A stretch of DNA of 33,540 nucleotides from Actinomycetes bacterium (GTDB lineage: Bacteria; Actinomycetota; Acidimicrobiia; Acidimicrobiales; Palsa-688). Below the pieces are notes generated by a model. That model was not told where the DNA came from, searched no databases, and was given only the letters and a program-made list of their open reading frames with translations. The translations under genes and the position numbers were made by a program. The number at the start of each line of letters is the position of its first letter. Within the stretch, counting starts at the first letter, position 1. Location: contig JAJYMB010000033.1 of assembly GCA_021787365.1 (NCBI GenBank), forward strand, positions 1 through 33,540. The letters are read 5' to 3'. This document shows positions 9,130 through 16,732 of this stretch, piece after piece.

Positions 9130-11196
9130 TCACCGGGCACGCTTCTTGGAGCGCTCTTTGGCCAGTTGGGCATAGGTGGACAAGCACTCGGGGTTGGCGA
9201 GCGCGCTCGGCACCAGGGCGTCGTCGGCGGGCACGCCCGAAAGGAGCCGCTTCACGGGGACCTCGAGCTTCTTGCCGGACAAAGTGCGGGGGACCGCCGG
9301 CACCAAAAGGACCCTGTCGGGGACGTAGCGAGGTGAAAGCTCCCTCCGCACGGCGGCGCGGACCTCCTCGGCGAGCTCGTCTTCGGAGAAGGAAGTGCCC
9401 TCTTTCCCAACCAGGAAAAGCCAGATCTCGCCCGGCCCACCGTCGGGGTCCTCCAAGTGGACGGCGAGGCTGTCGGCGACCCGAGGAAGGCACTCTATGA
9501 CTGAGTAGAGCTCAGCGGTGCCGGCGCGGACCCCGCCGCGGTTCAATGTCCCGTCCGACCTCCCGGAGATGACGAGGCTCCCCCGGCGGGTCAAGACGGC
9601 CCGGTCGCCGTGCGCCCACACGCGCCCGCCCGGGAACCGCTCGAAATAGGCGGCGCGGTAGCGAGCCCCGTCGTCCCCCCAGAAGCCCACCGGCATCGAC
9701 GGCAGCGGGCCGGTCAGCACCAACTCGCCCTCCCGTCCCACCACCGCTCGGCCGTCATCGTCGTACACCTCGACCTTGGCACCGAGGCATCGGCACGAGA
9801 TCTCGCCCGCCCACACGGGATGGAGCGGGCTCGGGCCGACAAAGCCGGTACAAACGTCGGTGCCCCCGCTGAACGAACCCAACATCAGGTCCTCTTTCAC
9901 CGCCCCGTACACCCAATGACCCGCGGACGCCGGCAGGGGCGAGCCGGTGGACCCGAGCGCCTTCAAGGAGGCGAGACCTCGCCCCGAGGGGCGCAACCCC
10001 GCTTTCATGCAAGCCACGAGGTAGCTCGCCCCGACACCGAGGCAGGTCGTGCCGACCGACGCCGCCGCCTCCCAGAGGGCTCCCGGCGTGGGCCACCACG
10101 GGTCCCCGTCGAACAGGACGGCGGCCGAACCGGCGAGCAGGGCCGAGACGTTGAAGTTCCACATCATCCACCCCGTCGTCGTGAACCAGAAGAAGCGGTC
10201 GCCTGGTCCGACATCGAAGTGCAGGCGCAAGGCCTTGGCGTGCTCCAAGAGGATCCCCCCGTGGCCGTGCACGATCGCTTTCGGCTTGCCCGTGGTTCCC
10301 GAGGAGAAAAGGACGTAAAGCGGGTGCTCGAAGCCGACCGCTGCGAACTCGAGCGGGTCGCGCTCGGCGACAAAGGCGCTCCACGGGGCCCAGCCTTTAG
10401 GTGGAGGGCGCTCGGCGTCCAGGTAGCCGAGCCACACCGCCTCGCGCACCGACGGCAGGCCCGCTCTTATGGCCTCTGCTTCCCGCCGGCGGTCAACTGT
10501 CTTCGCGCCGTAGCGGTAGCCGTCCGCGCTTATGAGCACCGCCGGCGCGACCTGCGAGAGGCGGTCGAGCACGCCGGCCACTCCCATCTCCGGCGCGCAG
10601 CAGGCCCAGACCGCCCCCAGGCTGGCACAGGCGAGCAGCGCCGCCAGGGCCTCGGGCACGTTCGGGAGGTAACCCGCCACGGCGTCCCTTTGGCCCACAC
10701 CGGCTCGCAGCAAGCCGGTCCGGATGCGGGCGACCAGGTCGGACAGATCGTCCCAGGAAAGCTCGGACGGGGGCCTCGTCTGCGAGAGCGCCACGACGGC
10801 CACTGACCCGGGGCCGGCCGGTGGCGCGACGAGCATCCGTTCGGCGTAGTTGAGCTCGCCCCCCCGGAACCACCGCCAGCCCGGGACCCTGGCCGGGTCG
10901 CGCTCGAGGGCGCAGTCGGGCGGCCGGCGCCAGGTGACGCCAGCGAGGCGCGCCACGTCCGACCAGAACTGCCCCGCCGTAGCCTCGTCCACCGACCACT
11001 CCCACGCCTCTTGGTAAGAGGAAAAGCCGTGCTCGGCGCACCACCGCCCCAGCTGAGAGGCAGCCTTGCGCTCCAAAGGCGCCTCCCAGAGCAGTTCCCC
11101 TCCTGCGCCGGCCGGGTCACCTCCGCCCCGGCTCCCCCCTGAAGCGGGTGCCCCAGCCCCTGCCGAGCCCGTCTGGCCGGTGACCTCTCCGTCCAA
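9130..11196 (-). CDS. Acetoacetyl-CoA synthetase (acetoacetate-CoA ligase)
   Basis: An ANL-superfamily adenylate-forming enzyme that activates acetoacetate (or a related short acid) with ATP and CoA, feeding ketone-body or polyhydroxybutyrate breakdown products into central metabolism. It has the N-terminal cap with WRWFRGGELNYAERML, the P-loop SSGTTGKPK (about residue 297), FFWFTTTGWMMWNFNVSALL in the core, and the C-terminal catalytic lysine region TLSGKKLEVPVKRLLSG (about 640). This combination is typical of acetoacetyl-CoA synthetases. The start is set at the TTG at 11196 because the frame further upstream overlaps the GNAT gene; this gives 688 residues with a Gly/Ala-rich leader. It lies 14 bases after the GNAT gene, probably in one operon. 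Confidence 0.9.
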   Translation of the reverse strand: MDGEVTGQTGSAGAGAPASGGSRGGGDPAGAGGELLWEAPLERKAASQLGRWCAEHGFSSYQEAWEWSVDEATAGQFWSDVARLAGVTWRRPPDCALERDPARVPGWRWFRGGELNYAERMLVAPPAGPGSVAVVALSQTRPPSELSWDDLSDLVARIRTGLLRAGVGQRDAVAGYLPNVPEALAALLACASLGAVWACCAPEMGVAGVLDRLSQVAPAVLISADGYRYGAKTVDRRREAEAIRAGLPSVREAVWLGYLDAERPPPKGWAPWSAFVAERDPLEFAAVGFEHPLYVLFSSGTTGKPKAIVHGHGGILLEHAKALRLHFDVGPGDRFFWFTTTGWMMWNFNVSALLAGSAAVLFDGDPWWPTPGALWEAAASVGTTCLGVGASYLVACMKAGLRPSGRGLASLKALGSTGSPLPASAGHWVYGAVKEDLMLGSFSGGTDVCTGFVGPSPLHPVWAGEISCRCLGAKVEVYDDDGRAVVGREGELVLTGPLPSMPVGFWGDDGARYRAAYFERFPGGRVWAHGDRAVLTRRGSLVISGRSDGTLNRGGVRAGTAELYSVIECLPRVADSLAVHLEDPDGGPGEIWLFLVGKEGTSFSEDELAEEVRAAVRRELSPRYVPDRVLLVPAVPRTLSGKKLEVPVKRLLSGVPADDALVPSALANPECLSTYAQLAKERSKKRAR

Positions 11197-11210
11197 CCCG
11201 GATGCCCTCG

Positions 11211-11699
11211 TCAGCCCTTGGCCAGCGCGGCCAGAGCGCTCCCGCTCAGGCGGTAGACGGTCCATTCGTCTTGGGCTTGTGCCCCGAGCGAGCCATAGAA
11301 GCTGATCGCCGGCTTGTTCCAGTTGAGCACTGACCACTCGAGGCGGGCGAACCCGCGCCGCGCGCACTCCCGGGCCAGCTCCTTCAGCAACGCGGCCCCG
11401 AGGCCCTGGCCCCGATGGGCCGGCTGGACGTAGAGGTCTTCGACATAGATCCCGTGCACGCCGCGCCAAGTGGAGAAGTTCAAGAACCAAAGAGCGCAAC
11501 CGACGACCTGGCCGCCCGCCAGCGCGACATGGCCGAAGAGGGCCGGCCGGGCACCGAAAAGTGCGGCGTGCAGCTGTGCCTCGGTGAGGGCACAGCACTG
11601 CGGGGCACGCTCGTAGGCGGCGAGCTCGTGGACTAGGCCGACGACGGCCGGCACGTCGTCGGGCTCGGCGGCGCGGACGGCGGGATCAAGCGGGCCCAT
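11211..11699 (-). CDS. GNAT acetyltransferase, diamine/SSAT-like
   Basis: A GCN5-related N-acetyltransferase of about 162 residues. The acetyl-CoA motif A reads YVEDLYVQPAHRGQGLGAAL, with the RGQGLG pyrophosphate loop. LEWSVLNWNKPAISFYGSLG is the classic motif B of spermidine/spermine and thialysine acetyltransferases, including the Tyr general acid. The substrate is therefore likely a polyamine or other small amine. The start is placed at the ATG at 11699 (MGPLDPAV); a TTG at 11714 is possible. It lies just upstream of the acetoacetyl-CoA synthetase gene on the same strand. Confidence 0.88.
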   Translation of the reverse strand: MGPLDPAVRAAEPDDVPAVVGLVHELAAYERAPQCCALTEAQLHAALFGARPALFGHVALAGGQVVGCALWFLNFSTWRGVHGIYVEDLYVQPAHRGQGLGAALLKELARECARRGFARLEWSVLNWNKPAISFYGSLGAQAQDEWTVYRLSGSALAALAKG

Positions 11700-11822
11700 C
11701 CAAGGATTATCCAACGCCCGTTAGTGTCGCGTCACCTCAGCCCAGGCGGGCCCAGGCGACGCCGAGAGCTTCCCGGCCCTCGCCGTCGAGGTCGAAACAA
11801 CGTCATCTAGAGTCGAGGTCAG

Positions 11823-12788
11823 ATGAACCCTGCCGGTGGGAGCGGCGATGACGTTTCCGAAGGCATTTCTTTCACCCACCTCGACGAGGTCCTTTTCGAT
11901 GGGTCCAACGCGACCAAGCGGGACTTGGTCGATTACCTCGACGGGGTCAGCGAACGGATAATCCGCGAGCTCGAAGGCCGGCCCCTCTCGGTGATCAGGG
12001 TGCACCGCGGCCACGATGCCTTCATGCAAAAGAACATGCCCAAATACGCACCTGCTTGGATCCCGACGGCGAAGTTTTGGGCGGGCACCTCCAAACGGGA
12101 GGTGTCATACGCGTTGTGCAACGACCGCCGTACCCTGTTGTGGTTTGCCAACCAGAGAGCCATCGAGTACCACCCCGCCCTGGTGCGAGCCGACCGCCCG
12201 GACCGCATGACTCATATTGTCCTCGACCTCGACCCACCCGGTGGGGATCACTTCAAGATGGCCGTGCGCGCCGCGCGCTCGGTCCACCAAGCCCTGGCCG
12301 AGCTCGGCCTTGAAGGAGCAATCAAGACGAGCGGCGCCAAGGGCTTGCACGTGTTCGTGCCCGTCGCCGACCTGGCGTCGGCCGATGCGGCCGCCGCGAC
12401 CCGGGCGCTGGCAGCCCGGGCCGAAGCTCTCGACCCGGAAGTGGCTACGACAGAGTTCATGAAATCCCAACGCGACGGCAAGGTGTTCGTCGACTCGACC
12501 AGAGCCGGAACGGCGACGGTGGTCGCCGCCTACAGCCCGCGGGTGCGCCCCGGGGTGCCGGTTTCCTTCCCGCTCGCTTGGGACCAACTCGACGACGTAG
12601 CGCCGAGCGACTTCACCGTGCACAGCGCGCTGCGCCGGCTGGGCATGACGGACCCATGGGCGAGCCAAATGCCGAGCCCGCAGGCTCTGCCCGCAAGTCT
12701 CGTCGAGGAAGGCCGCGCCATCCCGGTCGCCCGCGTCCAAGCTATGCACGAGGGCAAACGCCGCGCCCGCGCCCGAAGGGCCGAGTAG
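11823..12788 (+). CDS. Stand-alone LigD-type polymerase/primase domain
   Basis: A 321-residue archaeo-eukaryotic-primase-like polymerase of the kind found in bacterial NHEJ LigD, where it fills ends with (ribo)nucleotides at double-strand breaks. Visible catalytic parts are the metal-binding acidic pair in HIVLDLDPPGGD (D135, D137) and KTSGAKGLHVFVPV (about 168-181), whose Ser, Lys and His contact the incoming nucleotide. The early KNMPKYAPAWI stretch is also typical. No ligase or phosphoesterase domain is fused and no Ku gene lies in the window. The ATG at 11823 has a weak SD (gaggtc) 4 bases upstream. Confidence 0.9.
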   Translation: MNPAGGSGDDVSEGISFTHLDEVLFDGSNATKRDLVDYLDGVSERIIRELEGRPLSVIRVHRGHDAFMQKNMPKYAPAWIPTAKFWAGTSKREVSYALCNDRRTLLWFANQRAIEYHPALVRADRPDRMTHIVLDLDPPGGDHFKMAVRAARSVHQALAELGLEGAIKTSGAKGLHVFVPVADLASADAAAATRALAARAEALDPEVATTEFMKSQRDGKVFVDSTRAGTATVVAAYSPRVRPGVPVSFPLAWDQLDDVAPSDFTVHSALRRLGMTDPWASQMPSPQALPASLVEEGRAIPVARVQAMHEGKRRARARRAE

Positions 12789-13094
12789 CGGCCCCCACGG
12801 GGGCAGGGCTCGCCGGCGGCAGCTACGGGTCGGCCGCAGCCAGGGCCGTCTGCGTCTACGGGTCGGCCGCCGGCGCGGCCTGCAGACGGCGCGGGGCGGG
12901 CTCTTCCAGCCATCGCGCCACGACCACAGCCGCCACCAACCCCAGCACGCCGACCACCGGCCCCACCAGGGCGATGGCGCCGAGGCCGACGATCGCCGAG
13001 TCGACGAGCGGCCCGGCCGAGGTGCGACTGAGATAGGGACCGTCCAGCCTGTCTTTCGGCCCGGCGCCGCCGCTCGCTTACTATCTGTTGCACC
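12789..13094. other. Intergenic region with unexplained minus-strand frame
   Basis: No firm gene. On the minus strand a frame from about 13069 down to the stop at 12856 reads DGPYLSRTSAGPLVDSAI, then a hydrophobic stretch resembling one or two membrane helices (VGPVVGVLGLVAAVVVARW), then a short basic tail. It has no ATG, GTG or TTG before the hydrophobic part, so it is not called as a gene. A 15-base direct repeat, ctacgggtcggccgc, occurs at 12823 and 12856. Confidence 0.4.
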
Positions 13095-14345
13095 GTGCCG
13101 GGTCCCCTCGCTCTGGCCATCGCGGCCCTCTTCTTGGCGGCAACCCTCGGGTTCGCTGTGGCCCGCCCGCGAGGCTGGCCCGAAGCGGTCTTCGCCGTGC
13201 CGGCAGCGGCGTTCCTGCTGGCGGTGGGCGTGCTGTCGCCGGGGCAGGCCGGCACCGAAGCCGCCAGCCTGGCACCGACGATCGCGTTCCTGGCGGCCGT
13301 CCTCGTCCTGGCCGAACTGTGCGACCGCTACGGCCTGTTCGACTCGGCCGGGGCGTGGATGGCTGCCGGCTCCGGGGGCCGCCCGGTAGCCCTCCTCGCG
13401 CTCGTCTTTGCCACGACAAGCGTCGTCACCGCGGTGCTCAGCCTCGACGCGACGGTGGTGCTGCTCACGCCGGCGGTCCTCACGACCGTAGCCAGGCTCC
13501 GCGTGCGGGCCAAGCCCCACGCTTATGCCTGCACGCACCTCGCCAATTCGGCGTCACTGCTCCTCCCGGTCTCCAACCTCACCAACCTCCTGGCCTACCG
13601 GGCGAGCGGGCTCTCGTTCGAGCGCTTCGGGGCGACCATGGCGCTGCCCTGGGTGGCCGCCATCGGCGTCGAATGGCTGGTGCTGCGCCGTTTCTTTGCG
13701 AGCGACCTGGTCGGGCACGGGGAGAGAGCACCGGCCGCCCCGCGCCCCCTCCCCCTGTTTGCCGGGGGCGTGGTGGCGCTCACCCTGGCGGGGTTCTTCT
13801 TGCTGTCGCTCTTCCACGTCGACCCGGCCTTCGCCGCCCTCGGGGGTGCCGCCGCACTGGGCATCCCGGCCCTCGCCCGCCGGAGGGTGGCCGTGCGCGA
13901 TGTTGCGGTGGCCGTAGACGTGCCGTTCCTCGCCTTCGTGCTGGCCCTCGGCCTGGTCGTGAAGGCAGTGGCGGTCCACGGGCTCGGCTCGGCCGCCGTC
14001 CGGCTGCTCCCGGGCGGGACGTCCCTTTGGTCGCTCCTCGCCATTGCGGCGGTAGCAGCGGTGCTGGCCAACGTCATCAACAACCTCCCGGCCGTCCTGC
14101 TACTGTTGCCGGCCGCGGCCGCCGCCGGCCCGGGGCAGGTGCTCGCCGTCCTGATCGGGGTCAACGCCGGCCCCAATTTGACCTACGTCGGTTCGCTGGC
14201 CAACTTGCTTTGGCGGCGCACCCTCCACCAGCGGGGGGAGGCGCTCGAGACCTCGGAGTTCCTGCGCCTCGGAGCCATGAGCGTGCCCCCGGTGCTGGTG
14301 GCAGCGACGGTGAGCCTGTGGCTGTCGCTCAAGTTCGTGCGATGA
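13095..14345 (+). CDS. ArsB/SLC13-type ion transporter
   Basis: A 416-residue integral membrane protein with about 11 hydrophobic segments, belonging to the ion-transporter superfamily that contains ArsB arsenite pumps, NhaD antiporters and SLC13 carriers. Signature segments are TSVVTAVLSLDATVVLLTPA (first re-entrant half), LANSASLLLPVSNLTNLLAY, VLANVINNLPAV and NAGPNLTYVGSLANLLW (second half), which resemble ArsB more than dicarboxylate carriers. No ArsR or ArsC gene is adjacent, so arsenite is only one possible substrate; other anions or cations fit equally. Start GTG at 13095. It is followed after 7 bases by the universal stress protein gene, suggesting cotranscription. Confidence 0.85.
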   Translation: MPGPLALAIAALFLAATLGFAVARPRGWPEAVFAVPAAAFLLAVGVLSPGQAGTEAASLAPTIAFLAAVLVLAELCDRYGLFDSAGAWMAAGSGGRPVALLALVFATTSVVTAVLSLDATVVLLTPAVLTTVARLRVRAKPHAYACTHLANSASLLLPVSNLTNLLAYRASGLSFERFGATMALPWVAAIGVEWLVLRRFFASDLVGHGERAPAAPRPLPLFAGGVVALTLAGFFLLSLFHVDPAFAALGGAAALGIPALARRRVAVRDVAVAVDVPFLAFVLALGLVVKAVAVHGLGSAAVRLLPGGTSLWSLLAIAAVAAVLANVINNLPAVLLLLPAAAAAGPGQVLAVLIGVNAGPNLTYVGSLANLLWRRTLHQRGEALETSEFLRLGAMSVPPVLVAATVSLWLSLKFVR

Positions 14346-14352
14346 TGCAGCC

Positions 14353-15021
14353 GTGAACGTGGTCGTCTGGCTGGTGGAGGGCACCTGGGAAGGTTGCCTC
14401 GCCGCCGCCACCGCCGCCCTCCCCGCCGATTGCAGGCTCTCGTTGCTCCACGTCACCCCGGGCGACGTGGACGAACTGCCGGGTGCCGCCGCCGGCGGGC
14501 TCCTCGGGAGGGCCCGTCACGGTGGTCGGCACCCCTACGAACGGGCGGCGGACGAGGCGGCGGCGGAGATATTGGGCGCCGCGGCCAGCCAGCTAGGGAG
14601 CGAAGACGTGGCGTTGTTGAACCGGCACGGCCGGGCCGAGCGGGAGGTCATCGCCACAGCAGCCGAGGTCGGCGCGGACCTGCTGGTGGTGGCGCGAGAT
14701 GGGGACCGTTCACACCTTGGTCCGCACAGCCTCGGCCACGCCACCCGCTTCGTGGTCGACCATGCCCCCTGCTCGGTGCTCCTTGTCTGGCCGGACGAGG
14801 CACCCGGGATCGACTCGATCCCACCACCGAGGCACGGCCCACCACCGAGGCACGGCCCACCACCGAGGCACGGCCCACCACCGAGGCACGGCCCACCACC
14901 GAGGCACGGCCCACCACCGAGGCACGGCCCACCACCGAGGCACGGCCCACCGCCGAGGCACGGCCCACCGCCGAGGCACGGCCCACCGCCGCCGCCTCCC
15001 CCACCCCACCGCCCGCGCTAG
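14353..15021 (+). CDS. Universal stress protein with (PPPRHG)9 tail
   Basis: Residues 1-150 have the UspA alpha/beta fold: an opening strand (NVVVWLVEGTW), RLSLLHVTPGD, a central helix ending HGRAEREVIATAAEVGADLL, and the nucleotide-loop region VARDGDRSHLGPHSLGHATR, then VVDHAPCSVLLVW. The usual ATP loop Gx2Gx9G(S/T) is only partly kept (GxxxxxxGxxSLG), so ATP binding is uncertain. Residues 157-210 are nine exact PPPRHG hexapeptides, then a polyproline end with one more His, for ten His in 65 residues. The GTG start is 7 bases after the transporter stop, so the two probably share a transcript. The tail may be a slippage expansion, a metal-binding segment or both. Confidence 0.82.
   Translation: MNVVVWLVEGTWEGCLAAATAALPADCRLSLLHVTPGDVDELPGAAAGGLLGRARHGGRHPYERAADEAAAEILGAAASQLGSEDVALLNRHGRAEREVIATAAEVGADLLVVARDGDRSHLGPHSLGHATRFVVDHAPCSVLLVWPDEAPGIDSIPPPRHGPPPRHGPPPRHGPPPRHGPPPRHGPPPRHGPPPRHGPPPRHGPPPRHGPPPPPPPPHRPR
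14821..14982. repeat. 18-bp in-frame tandem repeat, nine copies
   Basis: Seven copies of ccaccaccgaggcacggc are followed by two with a single base change (ccaccgccg...). All encode PPPRHG at the C-terminus of the universal stress protein. The near-perfect identity at nucleotide level points to recent expansion. Confidence 0.95.
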
Positions 15022-15133
15022 GTGGAGGCGGGCGCATGCGGCGCGCCGCGGCACCCAGTTGTGGGCTCGCCGGCGCCCCCAGGCTGCACCCGCTCCACGA
15101 CTTTCACCTGGGGACGGCCGGACTTGGGGTGCT

Positions 15134-15553
15134 TCAGCCCTTCTTGGTCTCCCAGAAGATGCGGTCGATCTCTGCGATGTGGCGTAGCAGTTCGTCCGCG
15201 ACGGCGATGTCCACCGTGTGCTTGGCCTCGCCGGCGGCCTTGGTCGCCTTCCAGAAAAGCTCGTGCAGCTCGGGGTACTTCTCCAGGTGGGCGGGCTTGA
15301 AGTAGTCAGTCCAGAGCACCCAGAGGTGGTGCTTGCACAACTCGGCCCTCTCTTCCTTGATGAAGAGGGCGCGGGCCCGGAACGTCTCGTCGCTCGAAGC
15401 GTGGTACTTCTCCATGATGGCTTTCACGGAATCGGCTTCCACCCGCGCCTGCACCGGGTCGTAGACGCCGCACGGCAGGTCGCAGTGGGCGTGGGCGGGG
15501 CGGGGCTCGCTCAGCCGGTCGGCCAGTACAAGCACTTTCGCCAGCAAGTTCAT
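15134..15553 (-). CDS. sodN: Nickel superoxide dismutase precursor
   Basis: Dismutes superoxide to oxygen and hydrogen peroxide with a nickel centre. The protein has 139 residues. Cleavage before H23 gives a mature form of 117 residues starting HCDLPCGVYDP, the nickel hook: His1, Cys2 and Cys6 bind nickel, and Tyr9 lines the active site. The rest is the expected four-helix bundle, including KEERAELCKHHLWVLWTDYF and HLEKYPELHELFWKA. The 22-residue leader has no signal-peptide character, as in other Ni-SODs whose leader is removed by a dedicated peptidase after nickel loading. The ATG at 15553 has a good SD (ggagagg). The maturase gene starts only 25 bases away on the other strand. Confidence 0.97.
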   Translation of the reverse strand: MNLLAKVLVLADRLSEPRPAHAHCDLPCGVYDPVQARVEADSVKAIMEKYHASSDETFRARALFIKEERAELCKHHLWVLWTDYFKPAHLEKYPELHELFWKATKAAGEAKHTVDIAVADELLRHIAEIDRIFWETKKG

Positions 15554-15578
15554 AAGAGGCTCCTCTCCGTCGTCGTTT

Positions 15579-16160
15579 GTGATATGGCTACGTCCCGTGG
15601 GGCACGGTCCAGGGACACGCTATAGCGCTTCCGGACGCAAACGCCCACCCTTCCTCCCCGGTCTCGCCGGCTCGGGCCTTGTCGCGCTCGTAGTGGCCCT
15701 AGCGCTCCGCCTCTTCCAACGCGTCACCGTGGTGGGTGACAGCATGGCCCCCCGGCTGCAACCGGGTGACCGGCTGCTCGTCCGTAAGGCTTCACGCCGG
15801 CGCCGGCGCGTGCCGGCTCTTCGCGCCGGTGACATCGTGGTGGCCAACGACCCCCGCCAGCCGGCGCGGGCCTTGGTGAAACGGGTGGCCGCAACGGAGG
15901 GCTCCCTCGTATGGCTCGTTGGTGACAACCCCGGCCACAGCACAGATAGCCGGGACTTCGGCCCGGTCCCGCTCGAGAGCGTCCTCGGGAGGGCCATCTA
16001 CCGGTACTCCCCGCCGGCGAGGGCCGGCCGCCTGCCCCCTCGAGATGGACGCCCCGATGGGACGAGCCAGCTTCGTCGAAGAGGGAGAGCCCTACTTATT
16101 CGGGCACCAGCCAGTGCCGCAAGAGCTGCTCGCGCCGTTCGGCCCAGTCTTCGGCCGTGA
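15579..16160 (+). CDS. sodX: Ni-SOD maturation peptidase (S26 signal-peptidase-like)
   Basis: A membrane-anchored serine peptidase of the S24/S26 family, expected to remove the SodN leader. A single membrane segment (GLVALVVALALRLF, about 33-46) precedes the catalytic Ser in VVGDSMAPRLQPGD (S55). The general-base Lys is in ALVKRVAATEG (K101). The box GDNPGHSTDSRDFGPV follows, and LGRAIYRY ends the fold near 143. The remaining 50 residues are low-complexity Arg/Ala/Pro; they overlap the 3' end of the convergent GNAT gene by 65 bases, so the true biological end may differ in importance. The start (GTG 15579) is uncertain, with GTG 15597 the alternative. The assignment rests on motifs plus divergent pairing with sodN. 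Confidence 0.88.
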   Translation: MIWLRPVGHGPGTRYSASGRKRPPFLPGLAGSGLVALVVALALRLFQRVTVVGDSMAPRLQPGDRLLVRKASRRRRRVPALRAGDIVVANDPRQPARALVKRVAATEGSLVWLVGDNPGHSTDSRDFGPVPLESVLGRAIYRYSPPARAGRLPPRDGRPDGTSQLRRRGRALLIRAPASAARAARAVRPSLRP

Positions 16161-16722
16161 TGCCGAAGCGGACGTGGTCCTCCCAGACGCCGTTTATCTC
16201 GAGGTACCTGAGCGCCGTACCCTCGTTGCGGAGGCCCAGCTTCTCTGCCACGCGCAGGCTGGGCTTGTTGCGGGGGATTATCGACACCTGGAGCCGGTGC
16301 AGCATGAGGTCTTCGAAGGCGAACCGTGCGACCACGACGAAAGCCTCCGGTATGTAACCGTGGCCCGCCCTCGCTTGGTCGACCCAGTAGCCGATGTAGG
16401 CGTTTTGGAACGGCCCGCGCTGCACCGAAGAGATGTTGATCTCCCCGGCGAACTGGCCTTCGACGAAGACCCCGAAGCCATAACCCGTGCCGAGCTCGCG
16501 CTCGCGCTGGCGGGCGCTGCAGCGTGCCACGAAGGCGCGCCGGTCGGTGACCGGGTCGGGCTGGCCGGGGACGGGGCGCGGCTCCCATTTGAGGAGCCAT
16601 TCCCGGCTGCGGAGGCGGACCTGGCGCCAGGCCTCGAAGTCGCCCGGCCCGAGCGGCCGCAACAGTACCCGCCGGCCCCTCAGCTCGGGGTAGAGAGCAG
16701 CCACTGCGTGGCCCCAGTTCAT
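16096..16722 (-). CDS. GNAT acetyltransferase, RimJ/RimL type
   Basis: A 208-residue GCN5-related acetyltransferase of the RimJ/RimL group, which modifies ribosomal protein or other N-termini. Recognisable parts are LRGRRVLLRPLGPGDFEAW at the start, NAYIGYWVDQARAGHGYIPE (acetyl-CoA binding region, with RAGHGY as the loop), and LQVSIIPRNKPSLRVAEKLG followed by EGTALRYLEINGVWEDHVRF, the typical C-terminal signature. The start is set at the ATG at 16722 (MNWGHAVAALYP), 10 bases after the ppx stop; the longer frame would enter ppx. It is last in the minus-strand cluster and overlaps the convergent peptidase gene. Confidence 0.92.
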   Translation of the reverse strand: MNWGHAVAALYPELRGRRVLLRPLGPGDFEAWRQVRLRSREWLLKWEPRPVPGQPDPVTDRRAFVARCSARQRERELGTGYGFGVFVEGQFAGEINISSVQRGPFQNAYIGYWVDQARAGHGYIPEAFVVVARFAFEDLMLHRLQVSIIPRNKPSLRVAEKLGLRNEGTALRYLEINGVWEDHVRFGITAEDWAERREQLLRHWLVPE

Positions 16723-16732
16723 CGCGGGAATG

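Noticed and set aside
9610..10806. 398-codon open frame antisense to the acetoacetyl-CoA synthetase gene
   Set aside because: Arg/Gly/Pro-rich shadow with no motifs; the opposite strand carries a complete enzyme.
12105..13538. Long minus-strand frame across the LigD-like and transporter genes
   Set aside because: It covers two clear plus-strand genes and has shadow-type composition with no domain.
14821..14982. CRISPR-like array
   Set aside because: The 18-bp repeats are contiguous, with no spacers, and are in frame within a protein. The 13-bp array at 1027-1156 was rejected on the same ground of having no spacers.
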